From the NCBI GenBank assembly GCA_026874595.1, contig JAPPUL010000084.1, positions 483,001 to 547,000 on the forward strand: a DNA stretch of 64,000 nucleotides. The letters are read 5' to 3'. The notes beneath the pieces were generated by a model, which saw nothing but the letters and a program-made list of their open reading frames with translations, was not told the origin of the DNA and made no database searches. Shown piece by piece: positions 27,026-36,610 of this stretch. The stretch's first letter is position 1, and each line of letters opens with the position of its first letter. This DNA comes from Sipunculus nudus. Lineage: Eukaryota > Annelida > Sipuncula > Golfingiida > Sipunculidae. A program made the position numbers and the translations under genes.

Positions 27026-28382
27026 TTACTTTATCCATTTTTACATCAAAATATCTGTTTATTTTATCTTTTACTTCCTTTATGTCCAATTTGGCATTCA
27101 CTGCTTCGTTTGCATAATAAGACCTTATCCCCGATAACTCCCGTTTATGATACGCTACCTTATAATCACAGAATTTAAGTCCGTGTGCTGTTGATATTAT
27201 TACTACACTCTCGTCCTTTCTTATCTCTCCTCGATCTAGTAGCTTAAAAAGACTTGCAAGCGCAACTCCTGTATGCGGACAGTTAAACATTCCTGTATAA
27301 TCTCCCTTAACAGATGCTTCAACAAGCTCACTCTCGCTTGCCTGTTCTACTACCCCGTTAAATTTCTTAAGCACCTTTATCGCTCTTTTAACACTCACTG
27401 GGTTTCCTATTTGTATCGCGCTAGCTAAAGTCTTATTTGCCACTATCGGTTCAAAGTCTTTAAAGCCATTTTGATAGGCTAGATATAATGGATTTGCCTT
27501 CTTCGATTGTGCAACCACTATCCGTGGACGCTTACTTATCATCCCAAGCTTCTCCATTAACAAAAAACCTTTGCCTAATGCCGATACATTACCTAAATTC
27601 CCGCCAGGTATTATAATCCAATCCGGTACCTCCCAATTTAACTGTTGCACTATTTCTACACTTATAGTCTTTTGACCCTCTATTCGAAGGGAGTTCATTG
27701 AATTTGCTAGATATATATCCTCCTGCCCACATACCTCCTGTACCACCTGCATACATCCATCAAAATCACTCTCTATTGCAAGAACTAATGCCCCATTTGC
27801 TATCGGCTGGATTAGTTGTGCTGTGGATACCTTGTCCTTTGGTAAAAATACTATTGCGGGGATTCCTGCTGTTGCACAGTAGGATGCAAGCGATGCTGAT
27901 GTGTCGCCTGTTGAGGCGCAGGCTATCGCTTTTATATTTTTTCCAGCCCTTATCATTTGATTTACCATCGAGACCAATACCGTCATGCCAAGATCCTTAA
28001 ACGACCCCGTATGACTATTCCCACATTGCTTTATCCATAACCTCTCAAGCCCAAGCTCCTTCCCAAGCCTATCTGCCCAGAATAAATTTGTATTACCTTC
28101 ATAAAGCGACACTATATTATTATCGTTTACCATAGGACATACTATCTCCTTCTTTCCCCATACCCCAGAACCATATGGCCATTCGTTACTTCTATACCTA
28201 TCATGAAACAATAACTTCCACTCTTCTCCACTGCGACTCTTCTTAAGCGATTGCTCATCATGTACAACCTGTAATAACTCACCGCATCTCTTACACGTAT
28301 ATATCACCTCGTCAAGACCATACTTTTCTCCACACCCCTCAGCTGTACACATAAACCACGATTTATAATCATATCCTCTCAT
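27018..28382 (-). CDS. thrC: Threonine synthase, long plant-type form
   Basis: A 454-residue PLP enzyme converting O-phosphohomoserine to threonine. An N-terminal zinc-ribbon-like part carries Cys12, Cys17, Cys30 and Cys33. The core has [27 protein letters not shown], the PLP lysine in [46 protein letters not shown] and [14 protein letters not shown], all close to plant threonine synthases, which are stimulated by S-adenosylmethionine. Whether that allostery is kept is unknown. AGAGG precedes the ATG. The gamma-synthase gene overlaps its end. Confidence 0.95.
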   Translation of the reverse strand: MRGYDYKSWFMCTAEGCGEKYGLDEVIYTCKRCGELLQVVHDEQSLKKSRSGEEWKLLFHDRYRSNEWPYGSGVWGKKEIVCPMVNDNNIVSLYEGNTNLFWADRLGKELGLERLWIKQCGNSHTGSFKDLGMTVLVSMVNQMIRAGKNIKAIACASTGDTSASLASYCATAGIPAIVFLPKDKVSTAQLIQPIANGALVLAIESDFDGCMQVVQEVCGQEDIYLANSMNSLRIEGQKTISVEIVQQLNWEVPDWIIIPGGNLGNVSALGKGFLLMEKLGMISKRPRIVVAQSKKANPLYLAYQNGFKDFEPIVANKTLASAIQIGNPVSVKRAIKVLKKFNGVVEQASESELVEASVKGDYTGMFNCPHTGVALASLFKLLDRGEIRKDESVVIISTAHGLKFCDYKVAYHKRELSGIRSYYANEAVNAKLDIKEVKDKINRYFDVKMDKVNE

Positions 28383-28667
28383 AATATAATATTACCTCTT
28401 CTATACTATTTTTATCTATTTTATCTTTAGCTATTTTATTATTTCTTGCACAGATTATTAAACCCTAACTCTAACCCCATCCACACACATCCATATTTAA
28501 GCATTATATGATTAAATATTATTTTACACTCACTTTCCTATATCTTATAAATATACTATATATTACTTTATTACTTTATTTATTACATTAAGATAATACT
28601 TTAGAATAATATCTTAAGATTTTAATAACCCTCTCTATAACATTAATATTTATAAGTTAAGTCTATT

Positions 28668-30671
28668 ATGAAATTTAAATTAAAAGCCAATTTTAAACCA
28701 GCTGGAGACCAACCAAAAGCTATTAAACAAATTGTTGACAACATTAAAAAACATAAAAATACAAAACAAACCCTCCTTGGTGTTACTGGTTCTGGGAAAA
28801 CCTTTACCATGGCTTGCGTAATTGAACAATTGCAAAAACCCACCCTCGTTATCTCTCATAACAAGACGCTTTGTGCTCAGCTTTACAGAGAATTAAAAGA
28901 ATTCTTTCCCGATAACCACGTTGAGTATTTTGTTAGCTACTACGACTACTATCAGCCTGAGGCTTATGTTCAAAAAACTGATACCTATATCGAAAAGGAT
29001 GCTTCCATAAACGATGAGATTGATAGACTGCGGCTTTCTGCAACAAGCGCTTTAATCGAAAATAAGGACGTTATCATCGTTGCAAGCGTTTCCTTTATCT
29101 ACTCGCTTGGCTCACCTGAGGAATACAAAGAATTAATACTGCCATTAAAAGTCGGCGATACCATCTTTAGAAAAGACATTCTTAGGCATCTTGTTAGCAT
29201 TCAATATTCTCGTGATGATAAAGACTTTTCTCGTTCCACTTTTCGCGTTAGGGGCGATGTTTTTGATATACATCCGGCTTATTCAAAAGATACTATTCGT
29301 GTTGAGCTTTTTGGTAATGAGATTGATAAAATCAAGGTCCTTGAAGCTGTTTCTGGTAACCTTATTGAAGAAATAGATTCTGTTATTATATATCCTGCCA
29401 AGCATTTTGTTACAACTAAAGACAATATGAAACGAGCTATAGATGACATTAAAGAAGAGCTTAAAGAACATGTTGAATTATTAAAAGCGCAGGGCAAGGA
29501 TTTTGAGGCACATAGGCTTTATTCTCGTACTATGTATGACATTGAAATGATGAGTGAGCTTGGTTATTGCAGCGGGATTGAGAATTATTCTAGACATATT
29601 TCAAATAGAAAAGAAGGTGAGCGTCCTTTTACTTTGCTTGATTTCTTCCCAAAAGATGACTTTTTCCTTATTGTTGATGAGTCCCATGTTACTCTAAGCC
29701 AAATTAAGGGCATGTTTAATGGCGATAGAGCTAGAAAAACAACTCTTGTTGAATTTGGTTTTCGCTTACCTTCTGCTTTAGATAATAGACCGCTTACATT
29801 TGAGGAATTTGAAACACTTACCTTTTCTAATAACTTATATGTTTCTGCAACTCCAGGAGATTACGAACTTCAACACTCTGATAGCGTCGTACAACAGCTT
29901 ATACGCCCAACTGGATTGCTTGACCCTGATATAGAGGTTAGGCAAACAGAAGGACAGATTGATAATCTCATTTCTGAAATACGTATTAGAGCCGATAAAA
30001 ACGAACGCGTTTTAGTTACGACTCTCACCAAACGTATGGGCGAGGATTTAAGCGAGTATCTTACCAATGCCGGTATTAAAGCTCGTTATCTGCACTCAGA
30101 AATTGAAACCATAAAACGAGTTGAAATCCTAAAAGACCTTAGAATGGGTGTATTTGACTGTCTTGTTGGGATTAACTTGCTACGAGAAGGTATTGATTTG
30201 CCTGAGGTTTCTTTAGTTGCTATTTTAGATGCTGATAAAATTGGTTTCTTACGTTCTAAAACAGCTCTTATACAAACTTCAGGTCGGGCTGCCAGAAATG
30301 TTAACGGACATGTTATTATGTATGCTGATAGAATTACCGACGCTATGAGAGGGGCTATTGATGAATCTAAACGACGGCGTGATGCTCAGAATTTACATAA
30401 TATTCAAAATAAGATTTCTCCTAAGTCTATTGTTAAATCTGTTTTGCCTCTCTTAAAACGAAAGTATGAACTACAAGAAAATCATACTCATATAGATATT
30501 AAATCCATAAAAAAGAAATTCAATCTAAAAGATTCTAAACAACAACTAAATTTTATTGAAGAACTTCATTCTTTAATGATTGAACATGCTAAGAATTTAG
30601 AATTTGAAAAAGCTGCTAAATTACGTGATGTCATTCGCAAGGAACTTATTGTCAAAAAGATTACTACCTAA
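28668..30671 (+). CDS. uvrB: Excinuclease ABC subunit B
   Basis: A 667-residue UvrB with Walker A GVTGSGKT at residues 38-45, the DNA-damage beta-hairpin YYDYYQPEAYVQKTDTYIEKD near 92-112, the DEAD-like VDESHVTLSQ, helicase motifs V and VI (GINLLREGIDLPEV, QTSGRAARN) and the C-terminal UVR domain (FEKAAKLRDVIRK) that contacts UvrC. It loads on damaged DNA in nucleotide excision repair. It stands alone; uvrA is not in the window. A 285-bp AT-rich gap without a gene precedes it. Confidence 0.97.
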   Translation: MKFKLKANFKPAGDQPKAIKQIVDNIKKHKNTKQTLLGVTGSGKTFTMACVIEQLQKPTLVISHNKTLCAQLYRELKEFFPDNHVEYFVSYYDYYQPEAYVQKTDTYIEKDASINDEIDRLRLSATSALIENKDVIIVASVSFIYSLGSPEEYKELILPLKVGDTIFRKDILRHLVSIQYSRDDKDFSRSTFRVRGDVFDIHPAYSKDTIRVELFGNEIDKIKVLEAVSGNLIEEIDSVIIYPAKHFVTTKDNMKRAIDDIKEELKEHVELLKAQGKDFEAHRLYSRTMYDIEMMSELGYCSGIENYSRHISNRKEGERPFTLLDFFPKDDFFLIVDESHVTLSQIKGMFNGDRARKTTLVEFGFRLPSALDNRPLTFEEFETLTFSNNLYVSATPGDYELQHSDSVVQQLIRPTGLLDPDIEVRQTEGQIDNLISEIRIRADKNERVLVTTLTKRMGEDLSEYLTNAGIKARYLHSEIETIKRVEILKDLRMGVFDCLVGINLLREGIDLPEVSLVAILDADKIGFLRSKTALIQTSGRAARNVNGHVIMYADRITDAMRGAIDESKRRRDAQNLHNIQNKISPKSIVKSVLPLLKRKYELQENHTHIDIKSIKKKFNLKDSKQQLNFIEELHSLMIEHAKNLEFEKAAKLRDVIRKELIVKKITT

Positions 30672-30701
30672 TGCTCTTATTAAGAAAGCCTATTTAAAAG
30701 A

Positions 30702-32171
30702 CTATTCTAATATGTAGTCTCTTTCTATCATTTTAAGCCTTTTAAAATCTGTCTTTTCTTCATCAGATTTCGGTACATAACCAAAAAACTCATCTCTTGT
30801 AACAACAACACGTTCAAAAGCTTTTGGTTCTAAACAGCCTGCCGGATTACTTTTACTATCATATCTATCTGCATAATCTGGCGGACAATTATTTATAAGT
30901 TCAACCTTAGACAAATATATCTTAGTAAGTCGTTCTATATCTTGTCCCGTAAGATTATTTCTTTCATCCTCTGTAAAATCAGAAATTATATACTTATGCC
31001 CTTTACTAAATACCAGCCCTGCTACTATATACGTCTTTTGCTCAATATCAATCCCTCGTGTCCTCAATATCCTTACTAAAGCATTTGCACAGCTTTCTCC
31101 TACCTCTTCATCTTTGTTTGTGAACCCTGCAAGAAGACCTTTCACTTCGTTTTTACTTCTAAAATAATTTATCGGTATACGATAATAAGCTTCTCCGTCT
31201 ATTTGTCCTGCAAGTAAACGCTTATATAAATCCCCTCGCATTATCCCTATTACTCCACTCTCTCCTCCTCGTATCTTAGACACCAATATTGCTCTAGATA
31301 TATATCTACGTAAACTTAAAAGCTCATTATACACTATCCTATCACTAGCATTCACTTCTTTTAAGTTAAGCTCATTATATTTATAATTACTTCCTCGCAC
31401 CGTTTCATAACTTGTATCAAGCTTTAACTCTGTCCCTTTTATCCTTCCATACCCCTCATGCTCCTCAACTCGTTTATTTACAAACTCCCATACCCGCTCT
31501 GAGGCTTGCGGTATTATCCGTCTTAATACATGTATTGAAAAAAGTCGTACCCTAGGATCCTTATTTAGTAATCCGCCAAGAAAACTCTCAACCACTCGTC
31601 CCTTTACATCTTTTCGTCCAAGAATCAATCTCTTTGCCATCTCATAAGAATATTTATATCTTATGTCATTACTCTCTAAAACACTAAACCTTCTACTCTT
31701 TTTATCATTCCTACTCTTTTTATCATTCGCATCATTCTTACCTTTTTTGCCCTTCCTACCTTCCAAAGGCCTTTCTACAAATATCAAAGGTATTTTTATT
31801 TCATTAAAAACATCATTACTATCAAAACCATAGTCTATTTTAGACGCTTTTATTTGCTTTATCACTGCAAGTAAATGTTCATAACTTATTACTCGCATAA
31901 GATCTCCTCCGCTATTTACACGTATTACCTCGCTTTTGTCATCTATACCCCGCTTTAATCCACCTTTCCTTAGCATCTTTATATATATTACTTTCTCTTC
32001 TTTTGTTAGTAAATTCGCTCCCTTAAACCTTTGGATCTTTGTATTACCTATTAACACTGTGTTTCCAAGCTCCTTGTTAAGACCATGCTTTATTAAGCGA
32101 GAAGTTCCTATACTACTTTTTACAACCAAAACTATTACAAGTATATTTATGATGAACATCTTTTTTCGCAT
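30702..32171 (-). CDS. Secreted protein with HEAT-like segment, unknown function
   Basis: About 489 residues with a signal peptide (MRKKMFIINILVIVLVVKSSIG). An in-frame ATG at 32192 exists, but GGAG within the first codons lies 6-7 bases before the ATG at 32171, so the latter is preferred. A HEAT-like unit is visible (LLNKDPRVRLFSIHVLRRIIP), together with a second helical stretch (EEVGESCANALVRILRTRG). A basic low-complexity insert (GRKGKKGKNDANDKKSRND) includes a repeated NDKKSR. A C-terminal Cys pair could form a disulfide. No known family is recognised; it is convergent with uvrB. Confidence 0.7.
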   Translation of the reverse strand: MRKKMFIINILVIVLVVKSSIGTSRLIKHGLNKELGNTVLIGNTKIQRFKGANLLTKEEKVIYIKMLRKGGLKRGIDDKSEVIRVNSGGDLMRVISYEHLLAVIKQIKASKIDYGFDSNDVFNEIKIPLIFVERPLEGRKGKKGKNDANDKKSRNDKKSRRFSVLESNDIRYKYSYEMAKRLILGRKDVKGRVVESFLGGLLNKDPRVRLFSIHVLRRIIPQASERVWEFVNKRVEEHEGYGRIKGTELKLDTSYETVRGSNYKYNELNLKEVNASDRIVYNELLSLRRYISRAILVSKIRGGESGVIGIMRGDLYKRLLAGQIDGEAYYRIPINYFRSKNEVKGLLAGFTNKDEEVGESCANALVRILRTRGIDIEQKTYIVAGLVFSKGHKYIISDFTEDERNNLTGQDIERLTKIYLSKVELINNCPPDYADRYDSKSNPAGCLEPKAFERVVVTRDEFFGYVPKSDEEKTDFKRLKMIERDYILE

Positions 32172-32282
32172 TTCTTTCTCCATTTTATTCATTAATATAT
32201 TTTTACAACTTCATAAGCTAATCTTTTTAAACATCTTAGTCAATAATTATTAGCCCCTTTTATATTTACTCCCCTCTTTATA

Positions 32283-32615
32283 TCAATCCCTCTTATAGGA
32301 TATCTTTATCTCATTTCTATACTGTCTTTCAAGTTCTTTAACCGATAGCAAAAAACTACTTGATAATACCTCTATTTTATCCCATACAAAATCCCCCCTA
32401 TACTTCCCAAAATTACACCGCAAATATCCTTCACTTACTTCCATATCAAGTTCTTTTAAATTCAATACTTTTACAAAACCCAATACTAAACTTTGACTCA
32501 ATGCCGATACCCCAGCACATACTATATTACTTCCCCTAACCCCACCCCCTGCATGCCCGCTAAGTTCAAAACCTATAACCTCACCACCTAACTCTTTTAC
32601 CTTTATCTCTATCAA
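32283..32615 (-). CDS. prp: Ribosomal-processing cysteine protease Prp
   Basis: A 110-residue protein with the Prp catalytic pair: His in ELSGHAGGG and Cys in NIVCAGVSALSQSL. Prp removes a short N-terminal extension from ribosomal protein bL27 in organisms whose bL27 carries one. It is normally between rplU and rpmA; here neither gene is adjacent. The start is TTG at 32615, with GGAG and AAGGA upstream. It ends 90 bp before the HEAT-like gene starts. Confidence 0.9.
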   Translation of the reverse strand: MIEIKVKELGGEVIGFELSGHAGGGVRGSNIVCAGVSALSQSLVLGFVKVLNLKELDMEVSEGYLRCNFGKYRGDFVWDKIEVLSSSFLLSVKELERQYRNEIKISYKRD

Positions 32616-32765
32616 ATATCCTTTTTTGCTCTCCTAATACTTATTTGCTAACCTCATTGCGCCCCTCTTCCTTACACATTCAAACCATTATTAACCATTA
32701 TTATCTATAATTTAATTGCTTATACAACTTTTTTTATTACATTTTTATAACTTAATTTAACTCTA

Positions 32766-32849
32766 GCCGGAGTGGTGAAATTGGTAGACACGCAAGACTC
32801 AAAATCTTGTAGGATTTATCCTGTGTCGGTTCGAGTCCGACCTCCGGTA
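32766..32849 (+). tRNA. tRNA-Leu (anticodon CAA)
   Basis: A class II tRNA cloverleaf: acceptor arms GCCGGAG and CTCCGGT (first pair G-U) with discriminator A, D stem GTG/CAC, anticodon stem CAAGA/TCTTG around loop CTCAAAA (anticodon CAA), a long variable arm AGGA/TCCT, and T arm GTCGG-TTCGAGT-CCGAC. CCA is not encoded. It reads TTG leucine codons. Confidence 0.95.
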
Positions 32850-32889
32850 AACTTTATCTTCTAAAAACAAAACCTTATTTCATAATAGC

Positions 32890-34455
32890 TTATTTAACGA
32901 AGCTTAGCTTCTTATTAACCACTCTCCAAAACTCTTTACTCTCTTTTTGTTCAACTCCATAGCCCTTAAGCCCCTCAAGCATGTCCTTCACATAAAGCTC
33001 ATTCCTCATCCCAACTAAGACACTCCCTATACCCGCTGAGTGCCTTAAAGCATATACTGACATCTGACTCAATTTGTTTGGCGGCCGCTTCCCTACAAAC
33101 TCTTCAAGCTCGCCTCGTAATACTTCCTTTATCTTTCTATTGTTTTTGTCTGCTTCTATCTTATAATATAGATCTATTGCTGAGAATACTCGGTTTATTG
33201 AATCTACATAATTATCTACCCAATATGAAAAAGCTACTGACAACTCCTTATTCGATAAATAGTGCACTCCACTATTTACTCTCGGTGTGAAATAATTATT
33301 AAATACGTCGTACCACTGGGTGTAGTTTATAAAATTTCTCCAGTTGCTCTTTAGCACTTCCCCTATTAACAAATACTTTGTAAGCTGTTCCTTCGTCTTT
33401 TCATCCACATCCTCAAGTGTCCTTATATAAGTCGTTTTAAACTTCTTTTCAAGCTCAAGCATGTCTTCTATATATTTATCTGTCTTCTCTTCTCTTACCA
33501 CCTTCCCATCTATACTTACATCTGCAAGACGCACTATACTATTTCCTACCAACGCGTTTAATGGGCGGTTTATCAACGATCCAAGCCCATTCTCGCTTAT
33601 ATACGATAATAAAGTCTTATCACTCCCATCCGTTACCCCATTTCCCTTTACCACACCTAAATGTCCTGCATCAGATTCAAATATATTCATCGGAAATTGC
33701 ACTACTTTGAAATTATTATCTTTACCACAAACACGCTTTGCAAGCTCGTATACCTTCTTTAAAGATGTTGCCTCATACATATTCCCCTCATCCTTAGCAA
33801 ACGTATTTGAACTTATCCCATAGCTCCTTATACGACCCTCTTTAACCTCTCCTTCTAAATATTTAAACGCCCTTTCTATCCGCTCATAATATACACCTCG
33901 GGCCCCTTCTAAAGCTTTACCAACTTTTGAGGCGTGTCCTAGATAGTATTCTGGGTTATGTAATAAATATATGTCTATTGTACTAACTCCAAGTCGCATT
34001 AGACTCATTGTGATTTGATCTTTCAAAAAATCAGGACTTATACAGTGTTCAAGCCCTTCCCCATATTCTACCACCTCAGCATATCCTCGACCCTCTTTCT
34101 TCCTATTCTGGCTAATTTCATAATTATCCCCTTGGATATATCCTCCCTTCGATACTATAACTACCTCATCCCTAGATATATCTCCTTCCTCTATTAACTT
34201 GTTTAGTACATCGCATATTAGCCGTTCTGAATCCCCATTTGTATAATTACTACTCGTATCTATTATATTTATCCCTCCCCTAAGCGCCTCCCTAAGCGAT
34301 AGTATATGACTATCTACGTTTATATCTACTCTATATGTACCAAATCCAAGCTCACTCACCTTAAGACCCGTCTTCCCAAGCTCTTTATACCTTAATCCAG
34401 TGTGCCGTTCCCCATATCTTCTTGTCCCTTCCTCTGTCGCATAGCCCCTAAGCAT
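32890..34455 (-). CDS. Aldo-keto reductase family protein with a large C-terminal extension
   Basis: 521 residues, longer than the roughly 320 of typical enzymes. The barrel start is clear: YKELGKTGLKVSELGFGTYR, the Asp/Tyr pair in IDTSSNYTNGDSE, the Lys in VVIVSKGGYI and the His in IDIYLLHNPEYYL, which form the catalytic tetrad. After a KVVQFPMNIFES segment, extra helical sequence is inserted before the C-terminal ALRHSAGIGSVLVGMRNELYV, which resembles the usual NADPH-site motif. It would reduce an aldehyde or ketone with NADPH; substrate unknown. Confidence 0.8.
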   Translation of the reverse strand: MLRGYATEEGTRRYGERHTGLRYKELGKTGLKVSELGFGTYRVDINVDSHILSLREALRGGINIIDTSSNYTNGDSERLICDVLNKLIEEGDISRDEVVIVSKGGYIQGDNYEISQNRKKEGRGYAEVVEYGEGLEHCISPDFLKDQITMSLMRLGVSTIDIYLLHNPEYYLGHASKVGKALEGARGVYYERIERAFKYLEGEVKEGRIRSYGISSNTFAKDEGNMYEATSLKKVYELAKRVCGKDNNFKVVQFPMNIFESDAGHLGVVKGNGVTDGSDKTLLSYISENGLGSLINRPLNALVGNSIVRLADVSIDGKVVREEKTDKYIEDMLELEKKFKTTYIRTLEDVDEKTKEQLTKYLLIGEVLKSNWRNFINYTQWYDVFNNYFTPRVNSGVHYLSNKELSVAFSYWVDNYVDSINRVFSAIDLYYKIEADKNNRKIKEVLRGELEEFVGKRPPNKLSQMSVYALRHSAGIGSVLVGMRNELYVKDMLEGLKGYGVEQKESKEFWRVVNKKLSFVK

Positions 34456-34645
34456 CTAGCAGCCCCCTTTTATATCTGTTTTATCATCTTCTTTAACATC
34501 TTAATTATAATATTTATATATAGTTTTCCTTCTTAAAAAATTTGTGCCATCCTCTTATATTCTTACCTTCAACACCATCATTTACTACTCCTCCTCTACA
34601 GGCTTTGTAAATCTACTTCCCTTCCCAACAACATTCTAAACACAC

Positions 34646-34831
34646 TTACATTGATAGTAGCTCTTTGTCTTCCTTGCTGACCTTATATATTCCAAAATGT
34701 ATGTTTGTCAAAAGTAATCTCTCCGCTGCGTCAAGCGAATCAAAAAATGCGTCGTTATCTTTAGGACTCTTTATACGCTTCTCTTTTAACCCTTCTAATA
34801 CCTTTTCTCGCTTCGCATCATCGTGTAGCAT
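34646..34831 (-). CDS. Small hypothetical protein, 61 residues
   Basis: A charged helical protein with no known domain. The purine-rich third positions match genuine minus-strand genes of this block, which supports translation; AGAGG lies 14 bases before the ATG, a loose spacing. The surrounding 500 bp between the aldo-keto reductase and the next plus-strand gene contain no other candidate. Confidence 0.5.
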   Translation of the reverse strand: MLHDDAKREKVLEGLKEKRIKSPKDNDAFFDSLDAAERLLLTNIHFGIYKVSKEDKELLSM

Positions 34832-34961
34832 TTCGACACTTTAAACCTCTATAATACTATAAGTACTCTAAGTATACCATTTTTACAATAGTATGACTAC
34901 TAAGCAAAGTTTTTAACTCTTCCTTAGCTTTTTTACACCTAATATAGTAAATTACCTTATT

Positions 34962-35240
34962 ATGCCTAGATTAGACGCTTTCACAAAGGATTGGGACTTA
35001 GAATATATTCATATCGATTACAAAAGTATTTCCGGCTCCTTCTACCCTAATGAAAGAGCTTTGGCCCTTATTAGAGAGCTTTTAAAACACAATGACGACG
35101 TTAATTATATTATACTTGATGGCGATTTTGACTTAATTAATAACTTCGATGAGGAATTTTATGCTTTTGCTCATCTTGCTTGGCATAAACAAAAATGGAT
35201 ATTATCTTTATTCAGATATGATAAAAAAATTATTACGTAA
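34962..35240 (+). CDS. Small hypothetical acidic protein, 92 residues
   Basis: A soluble protein rich in Asp, aromatic residues and Leu (YIILDGDFDLINNFDEEFYAFAHLAW). No family is recognised. Pyrimidine-rich third positions fit plus-strand genes here. It overlaps the following lipoprotein start by 23 bp, suggesting translational coupling of the two. Confidence 0.6.
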   Translation: MPRLDAFTKDWDLEYIHIDYKSISGSFYPNERALALIRELLKHNDDVNYIILDGDFDLINNFDEEFYAFAHLAWHKQKWILSLFRYDKKIIT

Positions 35241-35661
35241 GCACTCCGGCAGCTTTAGCCTGATTTTAACACTCCTTTTGGCTACCGCTACCTTATATTT
35301 GACATCTTGTGGCTCGCCTACTATTTTACATCTTAAAAATAACTACTCAAAAAAAGACACAATCCTTTCTAACATGTCTTACACCAACTCTTACAAATTA
35401 TTATTCCCTTTGATTCAAAAATGCGTTGAGTCGCCACATATAAGAGTTGATGGCAAAGTCATACTGCAAAAAAAACAGGCCCTAATATCTGCTTGGACTA
35501 ATTCTGCCAACTCTAAAATCTTTATGTTTATCGATATTAAATCCTCAGGCAAAGATAAGTCTTATATCCAGATCTTTTATAAGAAAAACTCTTGGAAAGG
35601 TTTGTCTCGTGATATCAAAAATTGGCTAGATAACAAAAACTATGAATGTAAGCATTTTTAG
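35218..35661 (+). CDS. Small lipoprotein, 147 residues
   Basis: Starting at ATG 35218, the N-terminus MIKKLLRKHSGSFSLILTL leads to a lipobox LTSC, so the mature protein would begin at this Cys. An earlier in-frame ATG (35149) would bury the signal peptide and is rejected. The mature domain (about 115 residues) is not recognised; it ends in an alternating aromatic/Lys region. Coupled to the preceding gene by overlap. Confidence 0.65.
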   Translation: MIKKLLRKHSGSFSLILTLLLATATLYLTSCGSPTILHLKNNYSKKDTILSNMSYTNSYKLLFPLIQKCVESPHIRVDGKVILQKKQALISAWTNSANSKIFMFIDIKSSGKDKSYIQIFYKKNSWKGLSRDIKNWLDNKNYECKHF

Positions 35662-35798
35662 TTTCCTTCATGAACTTACATCCCTTGCATAAATAACTAT
35701 TATTAATATTCTTTTAATATTCTTTACTTTACTTGATAAACTTATTTTGTTATATTCTCCCTAAAAATATCCATCTCTTTGGAGGACATTAGTTTATT

Positions 35799-36188
35799 AT
35801 GACAAATTATGGTTTACTAGTAATTAGAATTGGTCTTGGCATTACTATGATGATGCATGGTTTTCCCAAGTTTAACAACATACAAGGTTTTGCACAAAGC
35901 CTAACTAAAGCCGGGATACCTGGTGGCGAGATTGCTGCTTTACTTGCTGCTATAACAGAGTTTGGCGGAGGGTTATTTTTGCTTTTAGGAGCTCTTACTA
36001 AACTTACTTCTTTTGTCCTTGCTTTTAATATGGCTGTTGCTGTATATTTTCATATGGCACTCGGCGGTGGATTTGCAGGCCCTAATTCTTATTCACATGC
36101 TCTTGAGCTTTTAATCGTTTTTGTTGGTCTTTCTTTTATAGGTGCTGGGTCTTTATCTGTTGATAACATTTTTTTCAAACGAAAATAA
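35799..36188 (+). CDS. DoxX-family membrane protein
   Basis: 129 residues with four membrane helices and the DoxX pattern: LVIRIGLGITMMMHGFPKF at the start, GGEIAALLAAITEFGGGLFLLLGALTKL in the middle and HALELLIVFVGLSFIGAGSLSVD at the end. DoxX proteins are small membrane proteins linked to quinone or thiosulfate redox and oxidative stress; the exact role here is unknown. GGAGGA lies 12 bases before the ATG. An AT-rich hairpin follows the stop. Confidence 0.88.
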   Translation: MTNYGLLVIRIGLGITMMMHGFPKFNNIQGFAQSLTKAGIPGGEIAALLAAITEFGGGLFLLLGALTKLTSFVLAFNMAVAVYFHMALGGGFAGPNSYSHALELLIVFVGLSFIGAGSLSVDNIFFKRK

Positions 36189-36214
36189 CTTTTTATTTAT
36201 AAAATTATAAAAAG
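36189..36214 (+). terminator. AT-rich hairpin after the doxX-like gene
   Basis: CTTTTTAT (36189-36196) and ATAAAAAG (36207-36214) are perfect complements around a 10-base loop, directly after the stop codon. There is no T run downstream, so termination is uncertain. Confidence 0.35.
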
Positions 36215-36256
36215 CGTTTATGGCTGGAGAACATCGCATGCCCGGAGAATACTTCT

Positions 36257-36583
36257 TTGAATGAGTCTTTTAACTGGATTTGGCTTTTTCTTATAATCCT
36301 ACTTGCCCTAAGCGCTTTATTCCTATTTATACGTAAAAAGAAAAACACTTACATTAAAACAAGACTTTCTAATACCGCTTTGTCGCTTCTAGATATTAGT
36401 AGTAAGAGCAATAAGTTAAATGATTTTGAGGAATTCAAGGACAGCTTAAAAGACATTCACTCTAAACTTGAAGCTATACAAAACACAAAATCAATTAAAA
36501 CACTTAATAAATTAGATATGATTGACCAAGACATTATAAAACTTAAAGCCGAGCTAAAAGCAAACAAAGATTCCCTTCTTTAA
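36257..36583 (+). CDS. Small membrane-anchored coiled-coil protein
   Basis: 108 residues starting at TTG 36257, with GGAG (36244-36247) 9 bases upstream. One N-terminal transmembrane helix (WIWLFLIILLALSALFLFI) is followed by a basic stop-transfer patch and a Lys/Leu/Asp coiled-coil-prone tail (DMIDQDIIKLKAELKANKD). Such single-pass coiled-coil proteins resemble YtxH- or septum-associated helpers in layout only. No family assigned. Confidence 0.55.
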   Translation: MNESFNWIWLFLIILLALSALFLFIRKKKNTYIKTRLSNTALSLLDISSKSNKLNDFEEFKDSLKDIHSKLEAIQNTKSIKTLNKLDMIDQDIIKLKAELKANKDSLL

Positions 36584-36610
36584 AATGAAAAAATGAAGAT
36601 TTAATGAAGA

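Noticed and set aside
35149-35217. Upstream start of the small lipoprotein
   Set aside because: It would overlap the preceding gene by 92 bases and place the lipoprotein signal internally; ATG 35218 gives a normal signal peptide.
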